64,000 nt of DNA from Truepera sp965215315. Lineage in GTDB: Bacteria; Deinococcota; Deinococci; Deinococcales; Trueperaceae. Positions within the stretch are counted from its first letter, which is position 1. Each line of letters opens with the position of its first letter. Below the pieces are notes generated by a model, which was not told the DNA's origin, ran no database searches, and was given only the letters and a program-made list of their open reading frames with translations. Positions 1 to 8,898 of the stretch are shown piece after piece. The stretch lies in the NCBI GenBank assembly GCA_965215315.1, contig CBDCDB010000008.1, positions 2,294,001 through 2,358,000 of the forward strand. Reading direction: 5' to 3'. The translations under genes and the position numbers were made by a program.

Positions 1-302
1 TCGACACGATTAAAATTGACCGTTCCTTTGTTCGTGACCTCGGCGGGCCGCGCCGCGCCCCGAACTACGCACTCGCCCTCATCGAGGCGATTGTCAAACT
101 GGCCCAAAATCTGGATGTTGAGCTGGTCGCTGAAGGCATCGAAACGTCCGAGCAGTTCAAACTGCTCCGCGACTTGGGCTGCGACGTCGGTCAGGGTTTC
201 TTTTTTGCCCGGCCGATGGCTGAAAGTGAGTTCGCCCTGCTGCTCAAACAGCAGAGTCTAGCTCTCAACATGCCGCCCAGGATCAGCGAAACGCTCAATT
301 AG
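1..302 (+). CDS. EAL-domain cyclic-di-GMP phosphodiesterase, C-terminal part
   Basis: Reading frame 3 is open from the window edge to TAG at 300-302 and encodes the end of an EAL domain. Visible are KIDRSFV near the start, then LVAEGIETSEQ and a GCDVGQGFFFARP signature, which are the conserved late motifs of EAL phosphodiesterases that hydrolyse cyclic di-GMP. About 15 residues follow the domain, so this is the true C-terminus. The N-terminal part, including the EAL motif itself and any GGDEF or sensor domain, lies outside the window, so activity cannot be judged. A GGDEF protein also occurs at 44.2-46.3 kb. Confidence 0.9.
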   Translation, partial: DTIKIDRSFVRDLGGPRRAPNYALALIEAIVKLAQNLDVELVAEGIETSEQFKLLRDLGCDVGQGFFFARPMAESEFALLLKQQSLALNMPPRISETLN

Positions 303-557
303 GATCTGTCAAAGAGCCTGTTGAAAGCTCAGCTCGAGAGCGGCGGTTGCTTTCTCAGTTGTTTTGTCAAACTACTTGAGCTGAATGCACTTTTGTTGTC
401 ACAGCTGAGTTTATCCAGGCTCGAGGCTCAAAAACGGCTATCCTGCGTCTAGGTCGCAGAAGTTCGGGTCAGACGCCAAATCAAACCCCAAGCCAAGCCT
501 CTAGATAAACATCAGCACAAGACACTTCTGCCCCTCAACCCAAGCTAAAATAACCGT
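303..557. other. Intergenic stretch before recO
   Basis: No convincing gene. It holds two of the over-represented CTCGAG hexamers (near 334 and 420). I see no strong terminator or promoter. Confidence 0.5.
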
Positions 558-1301
558 GTGGGACAACGTTACGCCGTTCAAGAAGGAGTCATTCTGCGCC
601 GCTCCGAGTTGCCGAGTGGCGATATTGTCGTCACACTTCTGAGCGAAGAGAGCAAGTGGCGTGCAGTGGCGCGTAAGGGCAAGCTCGTCGGCGGCAACCT
701 GGGTAAGCTGAGCCTGTTTCACGACGTCACGGTGCAGCACTACACCCGTCCGGGCGACGGGAGCGACTTGGCGCTGATTACGCAGGTACAGCTTAACGGC
801 GCGTTGCCCCGCCTGAGCGACCCTGCCGTGTACCCTTACGCACATATCCTCGCTGAACTGACCGACAAACTCGCTGTAGACGTTCATCTAGATGGCGGCT
901 TTTACCGCTACTTCACGGGGGCGCTGCGCGGGATCTCGCGAGACCCCGACCCCGAACGCGTCGCCCTGTTGATGAGCTGGCGGCTTTTGGCGCAGGGCGG
1001 ACTGACGCCGAGAGTCACGCACTGCGCCCACTGCGGTGAGCGTGACCTGGAAGGTGCGGCGACGTTCGACGTGGCCGCCGGAGGGTTTAGCTGCGCGGCG
1101 TGCGGCAGCGGCTTTCGGCTCTCGGCGGCGGTGCGAGACGAGCTTGTGGCGCTCCACCGCCTCAGCGTTACCGACGCCCTCGAGCTACCTTTTACGGAGC
1201 GCCGCGCCCACTGGTCGCTGCTGTCGCGGTATCTAGGGTATCACGTCGGTGAGGTGCAGAGTCTACTCTATCTGCCGAGAACACCCGAAGCTGCTGTATA
1301 A
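558..1301 (+). CDS. recO: DNA repair protein RecO
   Basis: A 247-residue protein of usual RecO length. It begins with the OB-fold strand pattern (EGVILRRSELPSGDIVVTLLSEE) and has a central helical region. A zinc-finger-like cysteine set follows near residues 157-183 (CAHCGERD, then CAACGSGF), as in Deinococcus RecO. RecO binds ssDNA and SSB and helps RecR load RecA in gap repair, in the cytoplasm. The start is GTG; no clear Shine-Dalgarno is seen, but upstream codons do not extend the homology. The plsY start lies eight bases downstream of the stop, so the two are probably co-transcribed. Confidence 0.9.
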   Translation: MGQRYAVQEGVILRRSELPSGDIVVTLLSEESKWRAVARKGKLVGGNLGKLSLFHDVTVQHYTRPGDGSDLALITQVQLNGALPRLSDPAVYPYAHILAELTDKLAVDVHLDGGFYRYFTGALRGISRDPDPERVALLMSWRLLAQGGLTPRVTHCAHCGERDLEGAATFDVAAGGFSCAACGSGFRLSAAVRDELVALHRLSVTDALELPFTERRAHWSLLSRYLGYHVGEVQSLLYLPRTPEAAV

Positions 1302-1308
1302 CCGGATT

Positions 1309-1914
1309 ATGAACTGGCTTCTTTTAGTGAGTTTGCCAGCTGGATACTTGATCGGTAGTCTGCCGAGTGCGGCGCTCGCGGCGCGGCTCAAACGGCGAGA
1401 TATTTTCGAGGTGGGCTCCTCGAGCATGGGCGCGATGAACACCGCCCGCAACCTCGGCTGGGCATTGGGCGTACTCGTCTTGCTCCTCGACTTGGGTAAG
1501 GGTGCGTTGGCGAGTTTTATCGGCCTCCAACTCGGCGTGCTCGGCGGCGACCCCCTCATTACGCCCCTTGTTGCCGGAGTCGGGGCCATCATCGGACATC
1601 TCTGGTCGGTGTGGGTGGGGTTTCGCGGCGGCAAGGGTCTGGCGACGACGCTCGGCGTGGCGCTGCCCGTTTATCCGCTCGGCGGACTTTACGGGCTCGC
1701 GGCGCTGCTCGTGTCCGTTTTGATTTTTCGGCGCGTTACGCTGGCGACGTTTTTAATCGCGCTCGTCTACCCGGTCGGGATTTACCTCTCGCTGGCTTCG
1801 TCCGCGCCGCCGGAGCGCATCACCGCAACAACATTAGCTGCGTGCCTGATTGCGCTCCTCGTCGCGCTTAAAACCTTTTTGTCCACCCGCCCAGTCCGCA
1901 GGCCGCGCCGCTAG
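1309..1914 (+). CDS. plsY: Acyl-phosphate glycerol-3-phosphate acyltransferase PlsY
   Basis: Integral membrane protein of about 200 residues with several hydrophobic segments. It carries the PlsY signatures: GSLPSAALAARLKRRD near the N-terminus, then GSSSMGAMNTARNLG (family consensus GSGNxGATNxxR) and FRGGKGLATTLG. It transfers an acyl group from acyl-phosphate to glycerol-3-phosphate, the first step of phospholipid synthesis. I chose ATG 1309 because the longer frame reaches back into recO with no PlsY-like residues. Its last 81 bases overlap the 3' end of the convergent wecB. The substitution of Met for Thr in the GAT motif is unusual but conservative. Confidence 0.9.
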   Translation: MNWLLLVSLPAGYLIGSLPSAALAARLKRRDIFEVGSSSMGAMNTARNLGWALGVLVLLLDLGKGALASFIGLQLGVLGGDPLITPLVAGVGAIIGHLWSVWVGFRGGKGLATTLGVALPVYPLGGLYGLAALLVSVLIFRRVTLATFLIALVYPVGIYLSLASSAPPERITATTLAACLIALLVALKTFLSTRPVRRPRR

Positions 1915-3015
1915 CCCTAGCCGCCACGCCACTGCTTGCGCGACGCGCGTCCCGGCCCGACCATCGCCGTAAGGATTGGGCCGGTTTCGCATGGCAACCC
2001 TTGCCGACGCATCACGCAGGAGCGGGCGCAGGGTCGCCTCGACGCTTTCGGGTGTGTTCCCGGCAAGCTTGAGCGACCCCGACGCCACTCCTTCGGGCCG
2101 TTCGGTGACGTTTCTGAGAACGACCACCGGCACACCGAGCGCCGTCCCTTCTTCTTGTAAACCGCCTGAATCGGTGACGATCAGCTCCGACGCCCGCATC
2201 AGGGCGACCATCTCGGGGTAGGCCAGCGGGTCGGTCAATATGACGTTGGGAACGGCTGCCAGCGGTTCCCACACGGCGGCGCGCACCGCCGGGTTGAGGT
2301 GAACCGGGTAGACGAAGGTAAACGCAGAGAACTCGGCGGCGAGCCTCGCAAACAGCTCGGCAAGAGGGCGCAGCACCGGCAGATTTTCGCGGCGGTGCAT
2401 CGTCAGGGTAACGAGCGGGCCGGAAGGAAGGCCAGACCAGTGTGCAGTCCGGGCTACGAGCCGCACCGCGTCTACGGCGGTGTTGCCGGTTACGACCATC
2501 GTCGCTTCACGTTTGCCCTCACGGAGCAAATTGGCTTTGGCGAGGGGCGTGGGGGGCAGCTCGAGGTCGGTCAATACGTCCGTCAAGCGGCGGTTCGCCT
2601 CTTCGGGAAACGGTTCTTTGAGATTGTGTGAACGAAGTCCCGCCTCAACGTGTGCGACAGGAATCCCTTCGAAGTAGGCAGCTAGGGCGACCGCAAAAGT
2701 TGAAAGCGTGTCGCCATGAACCAGAACATAATCTGCTTTCAGGTTTTTTAGGGCATTGGCGGCGAGCGGTACGGTGCGAGCTAAGAGCTCGGGTAGCGTC
2801 TGCTGCGCCTGCATCACGTCCAGATCTAAATCCGGGGTGAGCTTAAACAACTCCAGCACACTGCGGAGCTGTTCGCGGTGTTGTCCGGTGACGAGGAGGA
2901 GGGGCTCGAGTCTCCCCTGTTCGCGCAGCGCATAGACGACCGGAGCCATCTTGGTCGCTTCCGGGCGGGTACCGAAAGCGACGCAGACCCTGGCAGCGGT
3001 CACGGGTTCCGTCAC
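1834..3015 (-). CDS. wecB: UDP-N-acetylglucosamine 2-epimerase (non-hydrolysing)
   Basis: 393 residues. It opens with VAFGTRPEATKMAPVV and continues with VTGQHREQL, VHGDTLSTFAVALAAY, HVEAGLRS, PEEANRRLTDVL, TMHRRENL and SDSGGLQEEGTALGVPVVVLRNVTERPEG, the complete set of WecB/MnaA motifs. It interconverts UDP-GlcNAc and UDP-ManNAc for cell-wall polysaccharide. The start overlaps the stop of the upstream transferase gene by four bases (3012-3015), so the two form a translationally coupled operon for envelope polymer precursors. Its 3' end runs 81 bases into plsY on the other strand. Confidence 0.93.
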   Translation of the reverse strand: MTEPVTAARVCVAFGTRPEATKMAPVVYALREQGRLEPLLLVTGQHREQLRSVLELFKLTPDLDLDVMQAQQTLPELLARTVPLAANALKNLKADYVLVHGDTLSTFAVALAAYFEGIPVAHVEAGLRSHNLKEPFPEEANRRLTDVLTDLELPPTPLAKANLLREGKREATMVVTGNTAVDAVRLVARTAHWSGLPSGPLVTLTMHRRENLPVLRPLAELFARLAAEFSAFTFVYPVHLNPAVRAAVWEPLAAVPNVILTDPLAYPEMVALMRASELIVTDSGGLQEEGTALGVPVVVLRNVTERPEGVASGSLKLAGNTPESVEATLRPLLRDASARVAMRNRPNPYGDGRAGTRVAQAVAWRLGLAARPADWAGGQKGFKRDEERNQARS

Positions 3016-4100
3016 GTGCGGCGGGGCGTCTGACGGGCCAGCTCACGTACCCGCAGAAAGCTCACGCCGCCGACGAGCACCACCGTCGCCGTCACTGTCA
3101 GATAGATAAGTCCGGGCGGCGTCTGCGACAAGGTCATCCCGCACGCCCCGAACACGAGCGCCGCCCCCCACAACACGAGCACCGTAAGCGGTTTCGACCC
3201 GCTCCGCACCCGGATGAGGTCGTGCAGATGGTCGTTGGCCGCCGCCGCCGGGTTTGTACGGCGTGACAGGCGGCGGAGCGTCACCTGCGTCAGGTTCACG
3301 ACCGGCACCGCCAGAATCAGGATTGGTGCAGCCACCGTCACCGCCGCCGTCACCTTGAGCGCACCCAACACGCTGACCGCCGCCAGCACATAGCCGAGCA
3401 GGTACGCGCCCGAATCGCCCATAATGACCTTGGCGGGATTGTAATTGTGCCGTAAAAACCCTAAAGCAGAACCGGCTAGAGCGGCGAGCAAGAGCACCGC
3501 CGTGCCCCGGTCGGGCAGCTGCACGGCGACAGTTAAGAGGGCGAGGCTCGAGATCGCCGCCAGCCCCGACGAAAGCCCGTCGAGCCCGTCGATAAAGTTA
3601 AAGGCGTTGGTAAAGCCGACAATCCAAAGGATGGTGAGTCCGGCAGCCAGCACCGGCCCAAAAAACTGATACGGCGTCGCACCGAAATAGTTGGTAATAA
3701 AGTCTACCCGGACGCCGTTGACGACAACGATACCCGCAGCTACGAACTGACAGGCGAGCCGCGTCAGGGCCGGAACCTCCCAGAGGTCGTCGAACAATCC
3801 GACGAGCGTCATGAGTGCGCCGCCGAGAACGATCGCCAGCAGCTCTTCTCGGTACGTCATCAGCAAGTCGGGTCGGAGCAGGCCGCCGCCGAGCAGCGCA
3901 CCCATAAAGCCGCCGAAGATAGCAAGCCCGCCGATGTTCGGCACTGCGCCCTCGTGAACACGCCGCCCACCGCCTTGTTGGAGCGCGCCGATACGTCTAG
4001 CAAACTCCGCAACACGCGGCGTTAACGCAGCGACCAAGGCAAGCGCCGTCAGAAAGGGCAGCGCCACGAGCGGCAGATAGACGAGCAGTTGATCGCGCAC
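3012..4100 (-). CDS. Undecaprenyl-phosphate GlcNAc-1-phosphate transferase (WecA/TagO-type)
   Basis: 362 residues with about ten membrane segments, of the MraY/WecA polyprenyl-phosphate sugar transferase family. Recognisable are GGGRRVHEGAVPNIGGLAIF near residue 43, LVGLFDDLWEVPALTRL, NAFNFIDGLDGLSSGLAAIS and GDSGAYLLGY, followed by the NDHLHDLIRVR histidine motif. It links a sugar-1-phosphate to undecaprenyl phosphate at the membrane. Coupling to wecB supports a WecA/TagO role rather than the peptidoglycan MraY role. The sugar specificity is inferred. Confidence 0.88.
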   Translation of the reverse strand: MRDQLLVYLPLVALPFLTALALVAALTPRVAEFARRIGALQQGGGRRVHEGAVPNIGGLAIFGGFMGALLGGGLLRPDLLMTYREELLAIVLGGALMTLVGLFDDLWEVPALTRLACQFVAAGIVVVNGVRVDFITNYFGATPYQFFGPVLAAGLTILWIVGFTNAFNFIDGLDGLSSGLAAISSLALLTVAVQLPDRGTAVLLLAALAGSALGFLRHNYNPAKVIMGDSGAYLLGYVLAAVSVLGALKVTAAVTVAAPILILAVPVVNLTQVTLRRLSRRTNPAAAANDHLHDLIRVRSGSKPLTVLVLWGAALVFGACGMTLSQTPPGLIYLTVTATVVLVGGVSFLRVRELARQTPRRT

Positions 4101-4165
4101 CGGTCTAGTCTAACAGGTGAGGAGCATGTGTAAAGTAGGGATACGGCTCATAAAATTTTGACAAC

Positions 4166-4810
4166 TTAGCGCGTCCCGTAAATCCGGTCGCCCGCGTCAC
4201 CGAGCCCCGGCACGATATAACCGTGGTCGTTCAGGCGTTCGTCTTGGGCCGCCAAGATGATCTCAACGTCCGGGTGGGCACTTTGAACAGCGGCGATACC
4301 CTCGGGTGCGCCCAGAATGCACAACAGCCGAATACGCGCAGCGCCTAGACCTTTGAGGATCGTGATGGCGGCGGCGGCGCTACCGCCGGTCGCCAACATC
4401 GGATCGAGCAAAAAAACGTCGCGCTCGGCAATATCAGAAGGGAGTTTGTTGTAATACTCGACGGGCCCCAGCGTTTCCGGATCGCGGTAGAGCCCGATAT
4501 GCCCAACCCGCGCCGTCGGCACGAGGGTCAAGATCCCGTCCACCATAATCAGACCGGCACGTAAAATTGCTACGAGCGCGAGTTTTTTGCCGCTCAACCG
4601 CTGCGTCTTCGCCTCGGCAACCGGCGTTTCGGTGGTGACGGTCTCGAGCGTCAGGTCTCTCATCGCTTCAAAAGCCATCAGCATACTGATCTCTTGGCAC
4701 AGCTCCCGAAAGTCACGGACGTTGGTCGTGCGGTCGCGTAGCAGCGATAATTTATGTTGGACGAGCGGATGGTCGATCACGGTCACAGAAGGGGCGGTGC
4801 GTGCAGCCAT
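4166..4810 (-). CDS. upp: Uracil phosphoribosyltransferase
   Basis: 214 residues, matching Upp length throughout. Key motifs are LVQHKLSLLRDRTT at the N-terminus, AILRAGLIMVDGIL, GLYRDPETL, the PRPP-binding LDPMLATGGSAAAAI and the C-terminal uracil-binding DHGYIVPGLGDAGDRIYGT. It makes UMP from uracil and PRPP in pyrimidine salvage. It is monocistronic by spacing. The C-terminal GTR lacks nothing essential. Confidence 0.96.
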   Translation of the reverse strand: MAARTAPSVTVIDHPLVQHKLSLLRDRTTNVRDFRELCQEISMLMAFEAMRDLTLETVTTETPVAEAKTQRLSGKKLALVAILRAGLIMVDGILTLVPTARVGHIGLYRDPETLGPVEYYNKLPSDIAERDVFLLDPMLATGGSAAAAITILKGLGAARIRLLCILGAPEGIAAVQSAHPDVEIILAAQDERLNDHGYIVPGLGDAGDRIYGTR

Positions 4811-5145
4811 GCCTTAGGGTAGCACGTTCGGTAACGGCGCTAAACCTTCCAAGACGCGCCGAAACTCTGCTTGAGCGACCTCTATAAGCCGTCTAGGGCC
4901 GAAGCTGAGCCCTCAAACGTTTGGAACCGGGCACCTCAAAGCTGACCCTTCGAACCCGGCATTGTGGGTTTCACAGAAAATTCTCAGCTGAATAAGGCAA
5001 ACTTAGAGTACAAGCAGCTGACCTTTCCGCAGCCTTTTTGATTTGGCCTCTTTGTTTTAGCCTTTTTATATTGCGAACGTCTTCCCGCTGAAACAGTCTA
5101 GTAGTCTGGCAAACGAATCCGGTCGGTCTTTTAGGGGAACCCCCG
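4811..5145. other. Divergent intergenic region between upp and a PKD lipoprotein
   Basis: 335 bases without a supported gene. It must carry the divergent promoters of upp and the lipoprotein. A GGGGAA stretch a few bases before 5146 is the lipoprotein ribosome-binding site. No repeat of the window-wide family is present. Confidence 0.5.
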
Positions 5146-6480
5146 ATGAAACTACTCAAGATCAAGAGAAGATTTCTGCTCGTCTTACTCGCCCTGCTCG
5201 GTGCGTGCAGCGGTGAACCGGACTTGACGCTGACGCTCAGCGCAGACAAGACAGAGGGTGAAGCGCCGCTCGAGGTCAGTTTTTCGGCTGACGTCCCTGA
5301 GGGCGAGGGCAGCGTCAGTTATGCGTGGGATTTCGGTACCGATGCTCCGGGCGCAACCGCTGAGGGAGGTTCCAACCGCACCTACACGTTTGAGCAAGCC
5401 GGAACCTTTTTGGTCAGCGCCAAAGCTACAAGAAACGCGCGGACAGCGGCGGCAAGCACGAAAGTTACCGTTTCTTCACCTCAGATAGGCTCTGAAAACA
5501 GTGCGCCCAAGGTCTCACTCAGCGCTAGCCCCACAGAAGGTGCTGCGCCCCTGACCGTCTCGTTTAAGGCCGACGCCAGCGACCCCGAAGGGGACATGCT
5601 CACTTACACCTGGGACTTTGGAAACGGCGAACGGGCCGACGGCAACACCAGCCGCACCGTCACCTACCGAGAACACGGCAGTTATACAGCGGTGGTTACG
5701 GTAAGTGACGGCTCGAGCCAAACCTTGGCGCACGCCGAGGTCAAAGTGACGGGAACCGCGCCCCCACAAGCCAAAAACACCGCACCGAACATCGTTCAGG
5801 TATTGGCAAAGCCGCCTTCAGGCACCACGCCCTTAGAGACCGAGTTCAGCGTTGCGGCAAAAGATACCGACGGCGACCCGCTCTTTTACGTGTGGGATTT
5901 TGGCGACGGGGTTGTTTCGGGTGAAAATCCGGCGCGTCACACCTACCAAAAAGCGGGCACCTACGAAGTTTCTGTAACTGTGGGCGACCGCAACGGCGGT
6001 AAAACCAGCGAGCGGGTGACGGTCAAAGTGACCGGCGGCGGTACGGACACCCCGGACATACCGTTTTACGGCAGGTGGGTGTGGGCCCTCCGTAAGGGCA
6101 GTGAGACAGCGTTTACAGGCTACTTAGACGTCTCACAAAAGTCTTTGAAGAGTGACTCGAGCCTAGAAGAGTTTTTCGTCCGCGGCGGCAAAGGCTCGTG
6201 GACGTACTGCGAGGGCGGTCTAGATGCGTGCGGCAAACCGACCGGCGTAGGCCGCGTTGATGTGCTCGACTTCGGCGACGATGAAACGTTCGATATCGTT
6301 TTCCTCAGCGATAAGACCGGTTTTGAAGCCCTTACCGCCTACGACGAAGACGACCGTATCGACAACGAAGACGGTAAGCCGACCCTACGGGGCGAAGGCG
6401 TGTGGTACGACGACAACGGCGACAGCGAAGACTTAGATTTTACGATGGTCAAGGTTGAAGACGAGCCGCAAAAGCCCTAG
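5146..6480 (+). CDS. PKD-domain lipoprotein
   Basis: 444 residues. A basic N-terminus and hydrophobic stretch end in LLGACSGE, a lipobox with Cys at about residue 21, so the protein is probably membrane-anchored on the outer face. Three PKD domains follow (about 27-108, 120-203, 213-297); each shows the YxWDFGxG core (SYAWDFGTD, YTWDFGNGE, YVWDFGDG). The C-terminal 145 residues (from about 305) start FYGRWVWALRKGSE and are rich in Asp/Glu; I do not recognise this part. PKD repeats usually mediate protein or carbohydrate contacts outside the cell. The start is supported by a purine-rich GGGGAA upstream. Confidence 0.85.
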   Translation: MKLLKIKRRFLLVLLALLGACSGEPDLTLTLSADKTEGEAPLEVSFSADVPEGEGSVSYAWDFGTDAPGATAEGGSNRTYTFEQAGTFLVSAKATRNARTAAASTKVTVSSPQIGSENSAPKVSLSASPTEGAAPLTVSFKADASDPEGDMLTYTWDFGNGERADGNTSRTVTYREHGSYTAVVTVSDGSSQTLAHAEVKVTGTAPPQAKNTAPNIVQVLAKPPSGTTPLETEFSVAAKDTDGDPLFYVWDFGDGVVSGENPARHTYQKAGTYEVSVTVGDRNGGKTSERVTVKVTGGGTDTPDIPFYGRWVWALRKGSETAFTGYLDVSQKSLKSDSSLEEFFVRGGKGSWTYCEGGLDACGKPTGVGRVDVLDFGDDETFDIVFLSDKTGFEALTAYDEDDRIDNEDGKPTLRGEGVWYDDNGDSEDLDFTMVKVEDEPQKP

Positions 6481-6673
6481 ACGACGCCCTGAGCGCAAGT
6501 AGGCGGTAAACCACACCAAACTAGCGTCACGCGCATCCACTGTAATTTGGGTCCGTGTGACTCAATACCTTGCAAGAATCTTGACCTGAACGTTACGGCT
6601 CAAGCGACGCCTTACTTCAGATAGAACTAAACCTATCCGTAACCAGTCTAGAACGCTAGAAACTCCCTGAACG

Positions 6674-7822
6674 CTATTCGTCCACAGGGAGTTTGTGCGG
6701 CAGCTTTGTCAACACTTCAGCGCCCGTTTCGGTTACGGCTACGGTGTCCTCGAGCCTGACCCCGCCCACTCCCGGCAGGTAGATACCCGGTTCGATAGTC
6801 ATGACCATACCGGGCTCCAAGGGCGTTTCGACCCCTTCGGCAAGTTGTGGGAGGTTCTCATGAACCTCCAAGCCGAGACCGTGTCCGGTACGGTGAACGA
6901 ACCGCTCGCCGTACCCTGCCGCTTCGATCACCCGCCGCGCCGCCCGGTCGATCTCCTGCATCGGCACGCCGGGTTTTACGGCTGCCACCGCAGCTCGGTT
7001 CGCCTCTGAAACGACCGCAAAGATGTGGGCGAATTCGGGCGTCGGCTCACCTAAAAAGAGCGTCCGGGTGATATCGGCGGGGTAGCCGTTTTTACGGCCC
7101 CCGTAGTCGATCAGGAGCGGTTCGCCCTCTCCTAGCGTCCGGGCTGACGGGTCGCCGTGTGGGAGGGCGCTGTTCGGGCCGGACTGTACCAGCGGCGAAA
7201 ACGCGTGGGCCTCGCTGCCTTCGTCTTCCAGGAGTTCTGTCAGCCGCGCCGCAATCTGCTGCTCGCTCTGCCCGACGCGTAGCTCGAGTACAAGCCGCTC
7301 CAGCGCCCGCTCACTGAGCGCGGCGGCCTCACGAATCGCCGTCAGCTCACCCGCTTCTTTACGAGCCCGAATGCGGGTCAGCTCCCCTTCAGCGCGGCGT
7401 ACCTGAAGCTCCGGCGCTTCCGCTAACAGCGCCAGGTATTCAAACGCCCGCATCGTCAGGGCGTCGATCCCGAGCACCTGCTCACGCAACCCCAGTTCGG
7501 TTAAAGCCGCCCGGAACGCGCCCGCGAAGCCCGCTTCGTCGCTCCAGGAGAAAATGCGGGGCGACAGGTGGGAATACAGGGAGAGCTGGGAAACCTCGAG
7601 TTCCGGCATAATTAGCGCCAGCCCGTCGCCGTCCTCAAACGCGCCGACAAACGCCAGCAGCGGTCGCTCGGAAAGCCCGAACTGCAAGCCGGTAAAGTAG
7701 CGCAGGTTGGCCCCCGGTACGAGGACGACGGTCTCAAAATCTTTCAACTCGCGCATCTTAGCCAAACGTTTTATATAATCCGGCGTCGTTGAGTCTGATG
7801 CTGAGTCTGATGTGGTTGCCAT
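6674..7822 (-). CDS. Xaa-Pro aminopeptidase family protein (M24)
   Basis: 382 residues with the two-domain layout of prolidase-type M24 peptidases: a creatinase-like N-terminal domain (to about 155), then the pita-bread catalytic domain. Metal ligands are visible in order: LLIDYGGRKNGYPADITRTLF (two Asp), HRTGHGLGLEVHE (His), MTIEPGIY (Glu) and GGVRLEDTV (Glu). It should cleave N-terminal residues before proline, or X-Pro dipeptides, in the cytoplasm. There is no signal peptide. It stands alone between two intergenic gaps. Confidence 0.93.
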   Translation of the reverse strand: MATTSDSASDSTTPDYIKRLAKMRELKDFETVVLVPGANLRYFTGLQFGLSERPLLAFVGAFEDGDGLALIMPELEVSQLSLYSHLSPRIFSWSDEAGFAGAFRAALTELGLREQVLGIDALTMRAFEYLALLAEAPELQVRRAEGELTRIRARKEAGELTAIREAAALSERALERLVLELRVGQSEQQIAARLTELLEDEGSEAHAFSPLVQSGPNSALPHGDPSARTLGEGEPLLIDYGGRKNGYPADITRTLFLGEPTPEFAHIFAVVSEANRAAVAAVKPGVPMQEIDRAARRVIEAAGYGERFVHRTGHGLGLEVHENLPQLAEGVETPLEPGMVMTIEPGIYLPGVGGVRLEDTVAVTETGAEVLTKLPHKLPVDE

Positions 7823-8053
7823 ACGCCTTAGAGTACGCCTCGTTACCTCAAAAGGCTACCGGGGGCGCGCTCAAAGAAATCCGCTGGGCCGATTGTAAAA
7901 AATGCCGTCAAACAGCGTTACTCCGCAACTTTAGTCAAGTTGGCTGCTCACCTGAATGAAACCGTTTGACTACCTTCAATGAAACTATTTAGGCCCAGCT
8001 TACAAAATCAACTTTTACCGTCTGTGACAAGCTTTACAGCACCTTGAGTGCCC

Positions 8054-8082
8054 TTGACTAACCTTAAAAAATGAGGTAAACT
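8054..8082 (+). promoter_or_regulatory. Sigma-70-type promoter for the Crp/Fnr gene
   Basis: TTGACT at 8054-8059 and TAAACT at 8077-8082 are separated by exactly 17 bases in an A-rich spacer. This is the best vegetative promoter in the window, about 80 bases ahead of the start codon. Confidence 0.7.
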
Positions 8083-8097
8083 ATCTTTACTGATGAT

Positions 8098-8114
8098 GTG
8101 ACTGACCAAATCAC
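8098..8114 (+). promoter_or_regulatory. Possible Crp-type operator (autoregulation)
   Basis: GTGA and TCAC half-sites flank nine bases just downstream of the predicted -10 box, giving an inverted repeat like Crp/Fnr half-sites. It lies between promoter and gene, where a bound regulator would block its own transcription. The spacing differs from the E. coli Crp site, so this is only a candidate. Confidence 0.35.
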
Positions 8115-8164
8115 GCACATCCGCCCGCATCACCGCATTCTTTTCAGTTCAAAAGAGGTTTTAG

Positions 8165-8821
8165 ATGACCCAGATTTTTAGCCCCACCCACCCCCTCGTT
8201 CCCGCAACCCTTGCTCTGCCGACGCGCGTGCTCGAGGTCGATGATGTTTTGTACGAAGAAGGCCGCGACGCCTCGTCGCTATACCTTGTCAGCAGCGGCG
8301 TCCTTAAGGCCGTCGTTCCGACCTCGATGGGTAAAGAGCGTATTGCTGACCTTTACGGCCCCGGCGACGTGGTTGGTACCGCCGCCCTAGACGGCGGTCA
8401 GCACGCCGAAACGGTCGTCGCTGTTCACGACGCGCAGCTCGTCCCGCTCGACCCGGTTCAGGCGATGAACGACCGTAACTTGCGCGACCACATCCTGAGG
8501 AGCTTGGCCCGTCAGCTGCGGCACGCCCGTCAGGGCATCGACGACGCCGAACTTCCGGTCGGTGCGCGCGTGACCAAAGCATTTTTGCGCCTCGTCGAAC
8601 GTTTCGGTCAGGTGTCTGATACCGGTGAAGGCATCAAACTGCCCCTTGCGCTCACGCATGAAGACCTCGCCTCGCTGACCGGCTCGTCCCGCGTGACTAT
8701 CACCCGCATTCTGGGTGAGTTACGGCACGAAGGTGCCTTGTCCGGTACGCGCGGCGTCTACTACGCCGACCCGAAAGGGCTCGAGGCCGCTACCGACGAT
8801 TACGTGATGCAAGTTCTGTAA
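8165..8821 (+). CDS. Crp/Fnr family transcriptional regulator
   Basis: 218 residues: a cyclic-nucleotide-binding-like beta-barrel (about 25-115, with VLYEEGRDASSLYLVSSGVLKA and LYGPGDVVGTAALDGG), a dimerisation helix (about 110-140), and a winged-helix DNA-binding domain. The recognition-helix motif LTHEDLASLTGSSRVTITRILGEL lies at about 162-185. The cAMP-contact residues of E. coli Crp are not convincingly present, so it may act ligand-independently, as Thermus SdrP does. A strong promoter lies upstream and a factor-independent terminator directly follows the gene, so it is monocistronic. Confidence 0.92.
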   Translation: MTQIFSPTHPLVPATLALPTRVLEVDDVLYEEGRDASSLYLVSSGVLKAVVPTSMGKERIADLYGPGDVVGTAALDGGQHAETVVAVHDAQLVPLDPVQAMNDRNLRDHILRSLARQLRHARQGIDDAELPVGARVTKAFLRLVERFGQVSDTGEGIKLPLALTHEDLASLTGSSRVTITRILGELRHEGALSGTRGVYYADPKGLEAATDDYVMQVL

Positions 8822-8838
8822 GCGTCACACAACCTATG

Positions 8839-8874
8839 TACCGAGCTGTGCGTAAATCACAGCTCGGTATTTTT
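8839..8874 (+). terminator. Rho-independent terminator after the Crp/Fnr gene
   Basis: A perfect 12-base stem (TACCGAGCTGTG with CACAGCTCGGTA) around a seven-base loop is followed by TTTTT. Confidence 0.9.
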
Positions 8875-8898
8875 CTGGCTCGTTGCTATAGTTAGGCT

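Larger units (their letters stand above)
7823..8164. other. Intergenic region upstream of the Crp/Fnr regulator
   Basis: 342 bases containing no gene. It is A+T-richer than its neighbours and carries a clear promoter (8054-8082) and a GTGA/TCAC dyad (8098-8114), annotated separately. Confidence 0.6.

Noticed and set aside
501..887. Long minus-strand frame opposite recO
   Set aside because: It is the antisense of a clear RecO gene and resembles no protein family.
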